Positions 1 to 10,000 of a stretch of 45,432 nt of DNA are shown here, piece by piece; within the stretch, counting starts at the first letter, position 1; each line of letters opens with the position of its first letter. The stretch lies in NCBI GenBank assembly GCA_045595445.1, contig JAZOAK010000051.1:1-45432 (forward strand), read 5' to 3'. The DNA comes from RGIG3009 sp045595445. Its GTDB lineage: Bacteria > Bacillota > Clostridia > Oscillospirales > Acutalibacteraceae. A program made the position numbers and the translations under genes. A model generated the notes under the pieces. That model was not told the DNA's origin. It did no database searches and saw nothing but the letters and a program-made list of their open reading frames with translations.

Positions 1-1
1 A

Positions 2-475
2 GGCAAGGCGGAAATTTGCCCCCTTCGTCCTGCAACCGATGCCGTGGCACGTTTGCGCCACGCCGCAGACATTGAAATTGCCAACATTCGCGATTTCGCT
101 AACGCAGGCGTGGATTCTGCGGCAATTGAGGCGGCTTGCCAGACGATCAACGATTATGTGAATAACACAACACCGGTACCGGCTGCGCCCAATCCGGCTA
201 CGCTTATTCTGGAAAAATACGCAGATATTCGTCCTTCCAGACTTACAGTTGGTATTCCTCACGACTTTGCCGCTATGCCGATGAAAGTGCGTTTGCGTCC
301 GTATATTGTGGCGCTTTTGAGCTTTGTCTTCACCGGCATGGATGGTAAGAAATCGCTCAAAGACCTGTTGATTGAAGCCGAATGGGATCTGAACACCCGT
401 TACAGCGACGAAGAGATTGAAGATTTCGTCGGTACACTCGAACTGATGGCTCAGTACGGCTATATTAAGATGTAA
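2..475 (+). CDS. C-terminal part of an unidentified protein (5' end outside window)
   Basis: The reading frame is open from the left edge to a TAA at 473-475, so this is the 3' part of a longer gene; a GTG at 44 is probably internal. About 157 residues are visible. I do not recognise the family. The last 60 residues (KKSLKDLLIEAEWDLN, then YSDEEIEDFVGTLELMAQYGYIKM in part) look helical and end in a short beta-like tail, a pattern seen in winged-helix domains at protein C-termini, but this is only an impression. A Pro/Ala-rich linker (TTPVPAAPNPATL) precedes it. The GNAT gene follows after 17 bases on the same strand, so the two are probably co-transcribed. Confidence 0.6.
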   Translation, partial: GKAEICPLRPATDAVARLRHAADIEIANIRDFANAGVDSAAIEAACQTINDYVNNTTPVPAAPNPATLILEKYADIRPSRLTVGIPHDFAAMPMKVRLRPYIVALLSFVFTGMDGKKSLKDLLIEAEWDLNTRYSDEEIEDFVGTLELMAQYGYIKM

Positions 476-492
476 TGTGAGGAAAACGAATT

Positions 493-1257
493 ATGAAGTT
501 TGAAAAATATTTTGCAGGTCAACTGCCGAACGAGGCCTATCACGCGCTTTGGAATATGGTTAAGGATGACAAGCCCGAAGTAGCGTATGCCGAAACCATC
601 AGAAGACGCGTTAAGGGCGAGCTTGCCGATCTGTGCGTAGATAATTATTATATTGCATACGACGAAAACGGTTGCTACAACAGACTGTGGTCCGGATGGG
701 GTAAACATAAGGATGCCATCGGCAATTTCGGTCACTTTTTAACCTTGCCCGAAGCCCGCGGAAAGGGTCTTGGCGATCAGGTCTTAAAGGTGTGGGCATC
801 GGATATTCTAACCCGCGGTGACGTGCCGCTGGCACTGTTCTGCACGGCAGAGCCCGCCATCATTGATCGATTCTATCGTCAATACGGATTCCGTGAAATT
901 GATCCTACTAAGCACGGCGGTTATCTCTATCGTCCGCTTGGCAACTCACCGGAAACCTTTACGGAATTTTGTGCCAAGTATTATCAGCCTTCCAAGACCT
1001 TGATTCACAAGCGTGGAAATCTGGAATATCGTCACGAGCTGGATTGCTTGCTCAAATTTGCGATGTCCATGATAGGGAAGGGCGACGATTTCTTCATGGG
1101 CGAATACGAGTTTGTTGAGGAATATTTAATCTTCTGTCCGGAACGAGTCGGTATGTTGTTTGCCGAGGACGGTCACTGCGTTGGCTGGAGTCTTGACGGA
1201 AATATCGTTGTGCATCCTTTGTATAAGGATTCTGAGATTATCAATAAAATCTATTAA
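493..1257 (+). CDS. GNAT-family N-acetyltransferase
   Basis: A 254-residue cytoplasmic protein. The segment LPEARGKGLGDQVLK near residues 89-103 is a clear GNAT motif A (R-G-x-G-x-G), which binds the pyrophosphate of acetyl-CoA, and it is followed by a motif-B-like stretch ending in FYRQYGFREID, the usual GNAT 'F-Y-x-x-x-G-F' signature. The fold therefore occupies roughly residues 20-160. The remaining 90 residues form an extra C-terminal domain that I cannot assign. The substrate cannot be predicted. The ATG at 493 has AGGA nine bases upstream. The gene lies 17 bases after the preceding truncated gene and ends at a strong terminator, so it is the last gene of its operon. Confidence 0.8.
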   Translation: MKFEKYFAGQLPNEAYHALWNMVKDDKPEVAYAETIRRRVKGELADLCVDNYYIAYDENGCYNRLWSGWGKHKDAIGNFGHFLTLPEARGKGLGDQVLKVWASDILTRGDVPLALFCTAEPAIIDRFYRQYGFREIDPTKHGGYLYRPLGNSPETFTEFCAKYYQPSKTLIHKRGNLEYRHELDCLLKFAMSMIGKGDDFFMGEYEFVEEYLIFCPERVGMLFAEDGHCVGWSLDGNIVVHPLYKDSEIINKIY

Positions 1258-1263
1258 TACCAC

Positions 1264-1290
1264 AAAAGCCTCCGAAACTCGGAGGCTTTT
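1264..1290 (+). terminator. Intrinsic terminator after the GNAT gene
   Basis: A perfect 12-bp hairpin (AAAAGCCTCCGA, loop AAC, then its complement ending in TTTT) starts seven bases after the GNAT stop codon. The GC core with a 3' T run is a textbook rho-independent terminator. Confidence 0.9.
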
Positions 1291-1367
1291 GTTATTGAAC
1301 CTGAACCGTTAAATTCCGGAAAGACTCCTTATGAGGGAGGGCAAAACGGTTTTCCATTTCTCTATCG

Positions 1368-1405
1368 TCCCAACTATACAAAATGAATATTTTGTATAGT
1401 TGGGA
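1368..1405. repeat. Large palindrome with 17-bp arms (possible recombinase site)
   Basis: TCCCAACTATACAAAAT is followed by a four-base spacer (GAAT) and the exact reverse complement. There is no T run on either side, so it is not a terminator. Viewed as a Xer-type site it would have 11-bp half-sites AACTATACAAA and TTTGTATAGTT around an 8-bp centre. The right arm (ATTTTGTATAGTTG) recurs at 1828-1841, overlapping the promoter of the adjacent tyrosine recombinase. Use as an att/dif-like or operator site is inference; it does not resemble the known Firmicutes dif consensus. Confidence 0.6.
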
Positions 1406-1620
1406 GGAGGAGCTCGGAGGAAAATTAGCGAATAATGACCTTATTGGGGCGGGTCGAAGCTGTTTCTGTTCGGTTTTCTTTCGATGTTACCCACGAGATT
1501 AGGTTATCTGCTATGTATTTGAGCAAGTGACTCCTATTGTGACAACTTTGAATCATTTTACGTTTTTTCGTTTTTCTGTAATTTTTCTTATTTTAACGGT
1601 TACATCTTCGGTTTTCCGGA

Positions 1621-1670
1621 CGATAGAAATTTTTCGGACATACTCAGGTTCATTGGAAAAATTTCTATCG
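1621..1670. repeat. Inverted repeat with perfect 15-bp arms and 20-base loop
   Basis: CGATAGAAATTTTTC at 1621-1635 is exactly complementary to 1656-1670, around a 20-base loop. The arm sequence reappears almost intact as GAAAATTTCTAT at 1814-1825, directly before the recombinase promoter. The arms are AT-rich with no T tract after them, so a terminator role is unlikely. Function unknown. Confidence 0.6.
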
Positions 1671-1824
1671 GATAGTATTTTGGAATACGTGCGTGAAATA
1701 TAGGATTTTGAGCGCTTAACCATAAATTCCGGCTCAGATCTTTGATAGTTACTTTTGAGTGTTATCAACAGTTTTATTTCGCAAAATGCTTCCACCACCT
1801 ATTGCAAGAATTTGAAAATTTCTA

Positions 1825-1853
1825 TTTATTTTGTATAGTTGATATGGTATACT
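1825..1853 (+). promoter_or_regulatory. Promoter of the tyrosine recombinase gene (extended -10)
   Basis: TGG-TATACT (TATACT at 1848-1853) is an extended -10 element. The -35 at 1825-1830 (TTTATT) is weak at 17-bp spacing. The 14-bp repeat ATTTTGTATAGTTG at 1828-1841 lies inside the promoter, so a protein binding that repeat would compete with RNA polymerase. Confidence 0.55.
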
Positions 1854-1912
1854 GGAATAGGAACCGTAGTAATTGTTTGGTGTGAAACATTGTTTCACGA
1901 AAGAGGTGCCGT

Positions 1913-2905
1913 ATGCGCAAAGAGTACATGTCGCAATGTCCTTCACTTATGAAAGAATATTTGGGATATATGCAAACGATCAAAGGACGTTCCGAGAATA
2001 CAATCAATGAGTATTTCATTGATCTCCGCACGTTTTTTCGGTATATGAAGGAACTTCGCGGTCTTGTCCCCCCCACCGTTTCTGCCGATGAGATATCTAT
2101 TACAGATATTGATTTGGAGTTTGTACGCACGATCACCACAACCGACGTGTACGAATATATGAACTATTTGCGTAACGAACGCAGCAACTCCAATAAAACG
2201 CGGGCGCGCAAGACCAGTTCCGTGCGAATGTTTTTCCGATATTTGACAGACTACTCACATTATTTGGAATATAACCCGGTCAAAAATTTAGAAACGCCTA
2301 AGCCGAAGAAATCCTTGCCGCAATATTTATCCTTACAACAGTCTATTGCCCTTTTGAACAGCGTGTCCGGCGATTTTGCAGAACGTGACTACTGCATGCT
2401 GGTGCTGTTCTTAAACTGCGGTTTACGGCGCGCAGAGCTTGTTAATATCAATTTAACGGACATTAACCATACCGACCACACCCTGCGCGTTCGCGGAAAA
2501 GGTAATAAAGAGCGAATGCTATACCTCAATGAAGCCTGTCAGCAGGCCCTGGAACAGTATTTGAAGGTCAGGCCTGTTGACGGTGTCAAAGACAAAGACG
2601 CGCTCTTTTTAAGCCGTTTAAGAAGCCGTATCAGCCTGCAAGGTGTGCATTATATTGTGAAAGGGTATCTCTCGCACATTGACGGTGCTGAAAAAATGAC
2701 CGCGCATAAGTTGCGGCATACCGCGGCAACGCTGATGTACCAAAGCGGTGTTGATCTTCGGGTGCTGCAAAATTATTTGGGTCATGAAAATTTAGGAACC
2801 ACAGAAATCTACACACACTTATCAAGTGAACAGATTGAAAATGCCGCCAAATTGAATCCATTGTCACAAGTGACAATGGATAAACAAGGAAAACCAAAAC
2901 CGTAA
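1913..2905 (+). CDS. XerC/XerD-type tyrosine site-specific recombinase
   Basis: A 330-residue recombinase with an N-terminal SAM-like core-binding domain (about 10-120) and a C-terminal catalytic domain (about 140-310). All catalytic residues are visible: Arg in GLRRAEL (about 173), Lys in RGKGNKER, H-x-x-R in HKLRHT (about 265), His in LGHENLGT and the nucleophilic Tyr in TEIYTH (about 299). Such enzymes resolve chromosome dimers at dif or integrate mobile elements. Length and motifs fit Xer rather than phage integrases, but I cannot separate XerC from XerD. It starts at ATG 1913 with AAAGAGGTG six bases upstream. It stands alone, beside the repeat-rich stretch 1292-1912 and convergent with spo0A. 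Confidence 0.9.
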   Translation: MRKEYMSQCPSLMKEYLGYMQTIKGRSENTINEYFIDLRTFFRYMKELRGLVPPTVSADEISITDIDLEFVRTITTTDVYEYMNYLRNERSNSNKTRARKTSSVRMFFRYLTDYSHYLEYNPVKNLETPKPKKSLPQYLSLQQSIALLNSVSGDFAERDYCMLVLFLNCGLRRAELVNINLTDINHTDHTLRVRGKGNKERMLYLNEACQQALEQYLKVRPVDGVKDKDALFLSRLRSRISLQGVHYIVKGYLSHIDGAEKMTAHKLRHTAATLMYQSGVDLRVLQNYLGHENLGTTEIYTHLSSEQIENAAKLNPLSQVTMDKQGKPKP

Positions 2906-2912
2906 GAAATTA

Positions 2913-2950
2913 AAAAAGAGCACATCTGAGTTAACAGGTGTGCTCTTTTT
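2913..2950. terminator. Bidirectional terminator between recombinase gene and spo0A
   Basis: A 16-bp stem with one mismatch (AAAAAGAGCACATCTG, loop AGTTAA, CAGGTGTGCTCTTTTT) carries T runs on both strands. It lies just after both convergent stop codons and can serve both genes. Confidence 0.9.
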
Positions 2951-2973
2951 ACGGTATAACACGACGAAATACG

Positions 2974-3741
2974 TCAAGATATTTTCAACTGCAATCGGAA
3001 TTTATCCGAGATCATCGCAACAAACTCAGAGTTCGTGGGCTTGCCGCGCTCATTATGAATGGTATATCCAAAATAGGAATTCAACACATCGACATCACCG
3101 CGATCCCAAGCTACCTCGATCGCGTGACGAATGGCGCGTTCTACGCGCGAAGAAGTGGTTCCGTGCTTTTTAGCAACGGCGGGATATAAGCGTTTTGTGA
3201 CGGCATTGATGATCTCCTCATCCTCGATTGCCATCATAATGGAATCCCGCAAATATTGATATCCCTTAATATGCGCCGGTACACCAATCTGGTGTAAAAT
3301 ATCCGTGACGCGTATCTCCAAATCGGTATTGCCGTTTGCACTGCGACGAATTGGTTCAAGAGTTTCTTTTTTTGACAATGATAAGATGCGCTCAGACATT
3401 TCATTGGCATCAAACGGCTTCAAAAAATAATACGCTGCTCCCGCTTGAATGGCTTCACGTTCTAAATTAGGATTATCAAATCCGGACATGACCATAAACT
3501 GCGGCGCATGCGGCAAGTTCAGCGAACGAATGCTGTTCATTACACCGATTGCATCTAACCGCGGTAAAAAGAAATCTAAAATGACAACATCCGGTTTCTT
3601 TTGGGAAATGGTATCGACAACACTTTTCCCATCTTTCTCTGTCAACTCGACCTCTAATCCGTGACTCCGCATTCTTGTGGCACATGGTATTCCGAAGCTT
3701 TCGCTGTTATCTGCTAACAGTACCTTAATTTTCTTCTCCAA
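2974..3741 (-). CDS. spo0A: Stage 0 sporulation protein A (Spo0A), sporulation master response regulator
   Basis: Phosphorylated Spo0A switches cells into sporulation by binding 0A boxes. The receiver domain (about 1-120) has the phospho-acceptor Asp in VVILDFFLPRLD (about 56) and the conserved Lys in FLKPFD. The C-terminal domain (about 145-255) carries the nearly invariant Spo0A stretches GVPAHIKGYQYLRD and SRVERAIRHAIEVAW. The acidic pocket reads ADNSE rather than the ADDN of Bacillus, so one of the two metal-binding acids is Asn. The start is TTG at 3741, ten bases after GGGAGG; the nearer ATG is followed at once by a stop (ATGTAA) and cannot be used. It is monocistronic, with its own promoter at 3780-3808. 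Confidence 0.97.
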   Translation of the reverse strand: MEKKIKVLLADNSESFGIPCATRMRSHGLEVELTEKDGKSVVDTISQKKPDVVILDFFLPRLDAIGVMNSIRSLNLPHAPQFMVMSGFDNPNLEREAIQAGAAYYFLKPFDANEMSERILSLSKKETLEPIRRSANGNTDLEIRVTDILHQIGVPAHIKGYQYLRDSIMMAIEDEEIINAVTKRLYPAVAKKHGTTSSRVERAIRHAIEVAWDRGDVDVLNSYFGYTIHNERGKPTNSEFVAMISDKFRLQLKIS

Positions 3742-3779
3742 GTTACATAAACCTCCCTAATATTTTTGCCGGCAACATA

Positions 3780-3808
3780 AGATTACCATAAATTGGAAAT
3801 TATTTCAA
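3780..3808 (-). promoter_or_regulatory. Sigma-A-type promoter of spo0A with a 13-bp direct repeat
   Basis: On the minus strand, TTGAAA (3803-3808) and TAATCT (3780-3785) are separated by 17 bp, with TGG before the -10 (extended -10). The start of transcription would fall about 32 bases before the TTG codon. A 13-bp direct repeat (TTGGAAATTATTT on the plus strand) at 3793-3805 and 3813-3825, with a 20-bp period, overlaps the -35 and could be an operator. I see no clear 0A box. Confidence 0.65.
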
Positions 3809-3959
3809 GTACTTGGAAATTATTTTTTAAGTTTGTGCAAAAGAATAAAAAAGAAAGTCATTTAGAAAACAGAAAACGTAATTATCCATAAAACCAAGTT
3901 ACGAGGCTTGTCGTGTCGTGTCGTTTGGTCGCGTATCGTGAAATATTAATATAAAATAC

Positions 3960-3987
3960 AAAAAGCAGGCGTTTAAGCCTGCTTTTT
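3960..3987 (-). terminator. Terminator of the adhesin gene
   Basis: An 11-bp perfect stem (AAAAAGCAGGC, loop GTTTAA, GCCTGCTTTTT) lies 14 bases beyond the adhesin stop codon, with T runs on both strands. Confidence 0.9.
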
Positions 3988-4000
3988 GTTCTGATTGAAC

Positions 4001-7000
4001 TTAGTTTGCCTCTTCCCTTTTACGTTGCTTTAATTGAGCGGTTCCAAAGAGACAACCACCACTTACAAACGCAACAGCAAACCAAAGCCACAAGGCGGTC
4101 TTTTCGCCGGTTTGCGGGATCTCAGGAGCCGGAGCTGGTGGTGTGTAGGTGTTGACAAAGCGCATCGTCTCCGCTTTATCGGTGCCTACGGCATATGCAT
4201 ACGCAACCTTGAAGGTTCCGTCTAAATTGTCGGTAACCGTAACGGTGACGGTGTAGACAGCCTTGTCGTACGTTACGCCATCCACACTTCCCTGTGTTTC
4301 CAAAACGGTGTAGACGTAGGTGCCTTCTTTTTCTACCGGAATGGCGGCGAAAGTGAAGCTGCCGTCTGCCGCATTTTTGACCGTTTCCAGTTTCGTGTTG
4401 CCTTCGTCGTACAACTCAAACGAGAACTCGCCCTCAACAAGATCGCGACCATTAAGAGTCTTTTGACCTTTGATAACAATCTCGGTAGCGGCAACCGTAT
4501 AGCTGTTGTGGAATTTCACCGTCTCGACGGTAGAACCGACGATCGGTTTATCGTTTACCGTAACGGTTGCCACCAAATTGCCATTATGGTTGTCCTCAAC
4601 GGTGATCTTCACCTTATACTCGGCATCATCAGAGGTGACACCTTTTTCGTTAATCTCGTCCTCAAGGATCACGTAATAGTACGTGCCTTCTTCCTCAAAA
4701 ACCATCGGCATAAAAGTGATTTTGCCGGTGCCGTCATCATTCAACGTGAGAACAATATCATCTTGAACAATGGTATTGGCATTGTACGCAAAATCGGAGG
4801 CGGTTTTGTGAAGATCAAATTTGAATTCACCATCAACAAGAGCGCGACCCGTCAAGAGTTTTGTCGCCTCTAAGGTAACGTAAGCCGGGTCTGCCTCGTA
4901 CGAGTTGTTAAAGACGATGTTACCGGTAATGTCCTCGTAATGCACAACCTCAGTTAAAACACCGCCAACTTCTTCTTTGGTAACGGTTCCTTTACGCAAT
5001 TTTTGATCGCTTATAGATAGTGTACCGTTATCCGATTTGGCAACTTGAACGAAAACGTGATAGATCGAAGTGTCGTACGTAACACCTTTTTCGTCACCAA
5101 CCACCTCCGAAATTCGGAAGTGATATTCACCGGCATCCGGCAAAGTTACGGTCGGGAATTTGAAAGTGCCGGTTGCGTCGTTCTTTACGGTTTCACCGAT
5201 CTGAACACCGGTGACGGCGTTCATAAGCAGGAACTCAAATTCATCAGCGGCAACGGGACGTCCATCCAGAACCTTTTCACCGCCGAACGCGGTATAGATA
5301 TCATATTCTATGGGTGTTGGGACAAAGCCGTTGCGGAACACGATGGCGGTAGCTTCCATGCCGTTTTTCACGATGTCGACTTCTGCGGAAAGTCTGCCAC
5401 GCGAGTTATCGGTAACGGTAACGGTAACATCATAAATCGAAGTATCGCAGTCGTACCGTGTATCGCTTTCTACCTGCTCTGTAACCGTATAGGTATAAAC
5501 CCCTACCCAGTTATACACAAGCTTATTAAAGGTAATGTCAGAGCCCACGTTCGTAACAGTATTATCATAGTTGTTAGGTAATACCGTATTTCCGGTAGGT
5601 GTAATAACAAAGGTGAACTCGTTATCCTGCAAAGTCTTACCGGTAAGGAGTTTTTCCGCAGTGAGGATAACCTCAGCATCCGTCGGATCGTACGCGTTTT
5701 CGAAGAGAATATCCTGGACGTTTGCCGTACCGTCATGGATGGTCGTTACAGCAGTAATGGTAGTATCTCCATTATCTCTGACATACACGGAAACCGTGTA
5801 TACCGTCGTATCATACGCGAATCCGCCGATTGGGTTAGTGCGAACTTCCGATACGGTATACTCATAGGTATTCCCCTTATGAGCATCGCCGAACTCAATT
5901 GCATCAAAGGCAAAGGAACCGTTTGATGCGTTGTAGACAGTGTTATCGCCAGGCATCGGCGCATTGGGTGTAACGGCATTGAGGGTAAACGCAAATTCGT
6001 TTGCATTGAGTACACGGTTGCCGGTCGGGATGATCTTGCTACCCGAAATAGTAACGAAATCAGAGGTCGACGGAATATATTCGTTGGTGAACGTGGGAAT
6101 CGTTGCACCTTGGGGCAGTCCGTGGATAACCGTGTTCGCCGCGATGGTACCGTCACCGTTATCTTTCACTGTAATTTCGATTTTGTAGACAGCATCGGTA
6201 TACTGAATGTTATTGATAAGCTGTCCGGCGTTCACTTCGGCAAGATAATAGGTGTGGGTGACGCCCTGCATCGTTGCGAGATTCGCCGCATACGCAAGTG
6301 TGATAGTCGCTTTACCCGAAGCATCGGTAAGTCCCGATCTCATTACTTCCGTCGCATTTCCATTCTGAGAAGGATCGACATTATAAAGTGCAAATTGATA
6401 GCCGCTAAGCGAATGGTTTCCGGAGGCAAACGTCTTTTGAATGTTGAATTCTGCGAGTGCCGTACCGGTCGGCGCATACACGTTATTAAAGTTTGCCGCT
6501 ACCGTATACGTATTACCGGACCGAGTAACAATCGTGTTAGCCTCGTTGTTGACGGCGGTAATCTCAAGGTCACCGTCCATATCCGCATCCGCGACTACTA
6601 CGGCAAAGCGACGTTCATTTGTATCGTAAGTGATACCGCCGATATTGCCTTTGATCTCAGTAATGCTGTAATGGTAAGTCCCCGCCTCCTCATAACGCTC
6701 ACCGGAGAGGTTAAGACTGTGTTTCTTATCAGCATCGCTTGAATCAATGGTAAACTGAGCAACGGTGCTGGCAGCTCTTGTCGTGCTGATATGGTTGACC
6801 TCGAAACGATAACTCTCACCAGTTAACCATTCGTCGCGGTTACCGGTGATTGCTTTTGTGACGTCAATTGTAACCGCATTGCCGTTTGTACCGATGGGAG
6901 CATACGTGTTAACGATCAACGCTTGGTCATTTGCCGTTGTGTCAATAACACCGGTCAAGGAACTTTCCGCAGCGTTAAACGTAAAACCGTTCGGGATTTG

Positions 7001-10000
7001 CGTTTCAACAACCGTATAGTTTGTGCCTTCCGGAATGTTGCGCATGACAAAGGATTCGCCCTCGGTAAGTTGAATTGTAAAGATACCGTTTGTCGGTACG
7101 TCAATATACCCTGCCGCATTATTGGCCTCAAAACGACCGGATACCGGAGCGCCGGAAGCATTTGTCAAGGTAACACGGGCAGTAAACGTGACGGTATCAG
7201 CAATATTGACAGCCATACCGTTTTGATCAAAGACCTGTTTCGTGATAACAAGGTCTCCTTCTCCCAGTGCTGTATTGACGAATTTAACGTCATCAATATA
7301 GTAGGCGGCAATCGTTCCGTAAGCGGTTGTCCCGGTGGAAACACCGTTCACGTGAACCGATTTTATCTTGTAATCGCTGTTATTTGAAAGTTCTTCGATG
7401 GTATACGTTGCCCCTGTGGGAATGCCGGTGAGCCATATCGTTTGATCCTTCGACAGATCCACCGTATACGTTCCCAATCCCGACAGATCAATTTTGGTGG
7501 CATCACCCAAAGGTACGACGTCAAGATCGGTGATCCAGCTGTTTAGCTCTCCGGTGTACGGCGTGCCGTCAGCGTTGTGGACGGTAATACGGAAAGTGAA
7601 ATCAGTGGAGGTACCGGTTTCGTAAATATCTACCGTTTTGGAAAGTTTGATGCCTTGAGCCGGTGTAACCTCTAAAAGACCGTTATTACCGAGATTCATA
7701 TCCACGTAGAAAATGTTGTTCTGCTCGGTAATATACGGATGGAATATCATATGCGCAGAATCGGTAACGTTTGTTGTTTTCTGCTCATCGTACATCTGCA
7801 ATTCACGAGCGGGAGTACCTGCGGGCACAACGTAAGCGCCTGTCTCACCGGTAAGAGTCTCGAAATTGTTATCCCAAGTCGCGGTAGCAATAGAGGCGGC
7901 CGACATTTTCTCATACAAGAATATCGGCGTATCTTTGCCTTCTTTGAAAACGTAACGGCGATGATAATAAGTGCCGTTTTCATTGAGTTTGCCGTTCGTT
8001 CCCTCGTCTTTTCCCACCAGGACATAGTCGTTATTGACCAGTTTATGAACAGCGGAATCGAAGGTGTAATAGAAACGTTCATTTTCCTTAGAGGGAGTAA
8101 ACTCAGAAAGCGTGGTAATATGCTCATCGTGAGTAGAAGCGGAAATATCGAAATAGTTGGTCCAGAACTGTCTGGTAATGCCATCATCGGCAATGTGTTT
8201 GGAATCGGTAATGCGGGTGATATTCAGCTCGTTCAGATCCGAACGAAGTCCGCTTTCGAAAATCAGACGAATGGGAGAAACCTTATCCGCATTTTCAACC
8301 GAAACGGTTACATTTCGAGCTTCGTCCACGTTGGTTCCGTCAAGAGTAACCAGATAAGTCACCATCGGAACAAGAGCCGCGGGAATCTTCCAAAGTAACG
8401 CTTGCTCACCGGTGGAAATGTTCGTGCGAACTTGGACAGACATATACATCATATCGGAATTTTTAATGTTTCCCGTCGTCTCTCCCAAGAAACCGTATGA
8501 TTTAATTTTATAAACAGCATTCTTTGGAACTGCAGCGGTAGAATTTTCATCCCAGAAACCGGCATAGGTGCCATCTGCTTTTGCATACCAACCAATATAG
8601 TTTGACCAATCGGTAGCAGATTTATAGCGTAATTGCCCCGCCGCAAAGGCGTTCGCAACCAATGATTGTGCATCCGCCGTATTAGTGATGCCGAGTCTTG
8701 TCTTAACGGAACCGATAAATTCATTGCCTAAATCGGTGGGATTCTCAACGGTTCCCAGACCGCCGGCGGAGGTATCTGTCAACTTGGAGGCCATCATGTG
8801 GCCGTCATAAAGGGTATCGCCAAGCAAGATGCCGTTAATGTGCTTGACTTCCATATATTCGCCGAGTACGTCTTCAAACTCCACGTAACCCGAGAAATCG
8901 GGATTTCCACCTTCAAGGTGAGTCGGGTAATAACGTGATTGGAGAATGATCTCCTCAACAATAGAGTTAAAGGCTGTGCTCAATCCGTTTCCGGAGGCGG
9001 AAAAATACTCGTCAACGTAGGATTTGCTTGATACGTACGAATTTTTTGAAACGCTAACATTCGAGTATCCCGGAATTCTATCAGTAGTGGTATTTTTAAC
9101 TCGTATTGACATATTGCCGGTGGTAAGGTTGTTATAGGTACTCCAAAGTGAATCGGTAAAGGTTGACGCATCCGGATTCATAACACTTTGTGCGACATCG
9201 TTGTTTCCAATGTTAAAACCAAGGGTATAAAACAAGCCGCGAACGTTGGAATTGTTTTGCTGATAGTGTGCCTCGATTTGGTTCATCACATACGAAGCGG
9301 TCAGCTGTGTTAAAAATGCATTTCCCGCAGTAAGCCCATCTTCATTACCGTTGCCAACGTTGGAGTTTGAGGCATCAACATCGGCATAGTTAGTCGTACC
9401 GGTCGAGGGAGCGCCATCAGACATCAAAACAAGAATAGGCATACGGTTGTCCCCCGACTGCCAGTTGTTATCGCCGATGACCGTGTCCGTTTCTTTGAAC
9501 ATCTCAAGAGCTTCCCAAAGACCTGCCTGAATATAGGTGCCGCCGCCAAACGATTTTGAATTATTAAAATTCGTGTTGGCTACACCTCTCACATCTCGAT
9601 CCACTGAAACGGTACCGTTATTGCTCAAACGCAGATATACGTTGTCACTACCGGTAGTATAGCGATCGATCGGAAGGATACGAGTAACACTTTCCGCATA
9701 GGTTGAGGTTCCGGCTGTGCCGGCTGCCGAATACAGTACCACGCCCACACGGTTATTTTTATTCACATTTAACAATTGGGTAATGGCGTTATTGGTGGCT
9801 GTGATCAAGGATGATTCGGAGTTTGAGGTTTCCATAGACCCTGAAAGATCCAGCACCAAAACGGTGTCGGTTGGGACGGTCGAGTACCCCACCACTTCTT
9901 TGTTGGCCGCCAAAGCGGAAAGAGCAGTAAGGAAATTTTCATCCTCGTTGATCATTTGAACACCGCTTGGAAACGCCGAAGTGTCGGTGAAAACCGACTT

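Larger units (their letters stand above)
1292..1912. other. Repeat-rich non-coding stretch upstream of the recombinase gene
   Basis: No convincing protein gene lies in these 620 bases. They hold a 17-bp-arm palindrome (1368-1405), a 15-bp-arm inverted repeat (1621-1670), a 14-bp direct repeat of one palindrome arm (1389-1402 and 1828-1841), and the promoter and ribosome site of the recombinase gene. A 43-codon frame on the minus strand (1425-1556) has no ribosome site. The stretch 1550-1850 is strongly AT-rich. The function is unknown; recombination sites, a regulatory region or a decayed element are all possible. Confidence 0.6.

Noticed and set aside
1368..1405. Palindrome as an intrinsic terminator
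   Set aside because: No T run on either strand and 80 bases beyond an already perfect terminator.
1553..1798. 81-codon minus-strand frame upstream of the recombinase
   Set aside because: Lys/Arg/Ile-rich product expected from AT-rich DNA, no ribosome site, and it runs through the 15-bp inverted repeat.
1913..2905. Recombinase as evidence of a prophage or integrative element
   Set aside because: No phage, conjugation, relaxase or excisionase genes nearby; flanking genes are ordinary chromosomal ones.
3905..3935. Tandem TCGTG units upstream of the spo0A promoter
   Set aside because: Only three imperfect 5-base copies; too short to interpret and not tied to any promoter element.
5045..8398. 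Several plus-strand open frames of 60-220 codons opposite the giant adhesin gene
   Set aside because: They mirror the repeated beta-domain codons of the minus-strand gene, lack ribosome sites and give low-complexity, basic products with no family pattern.
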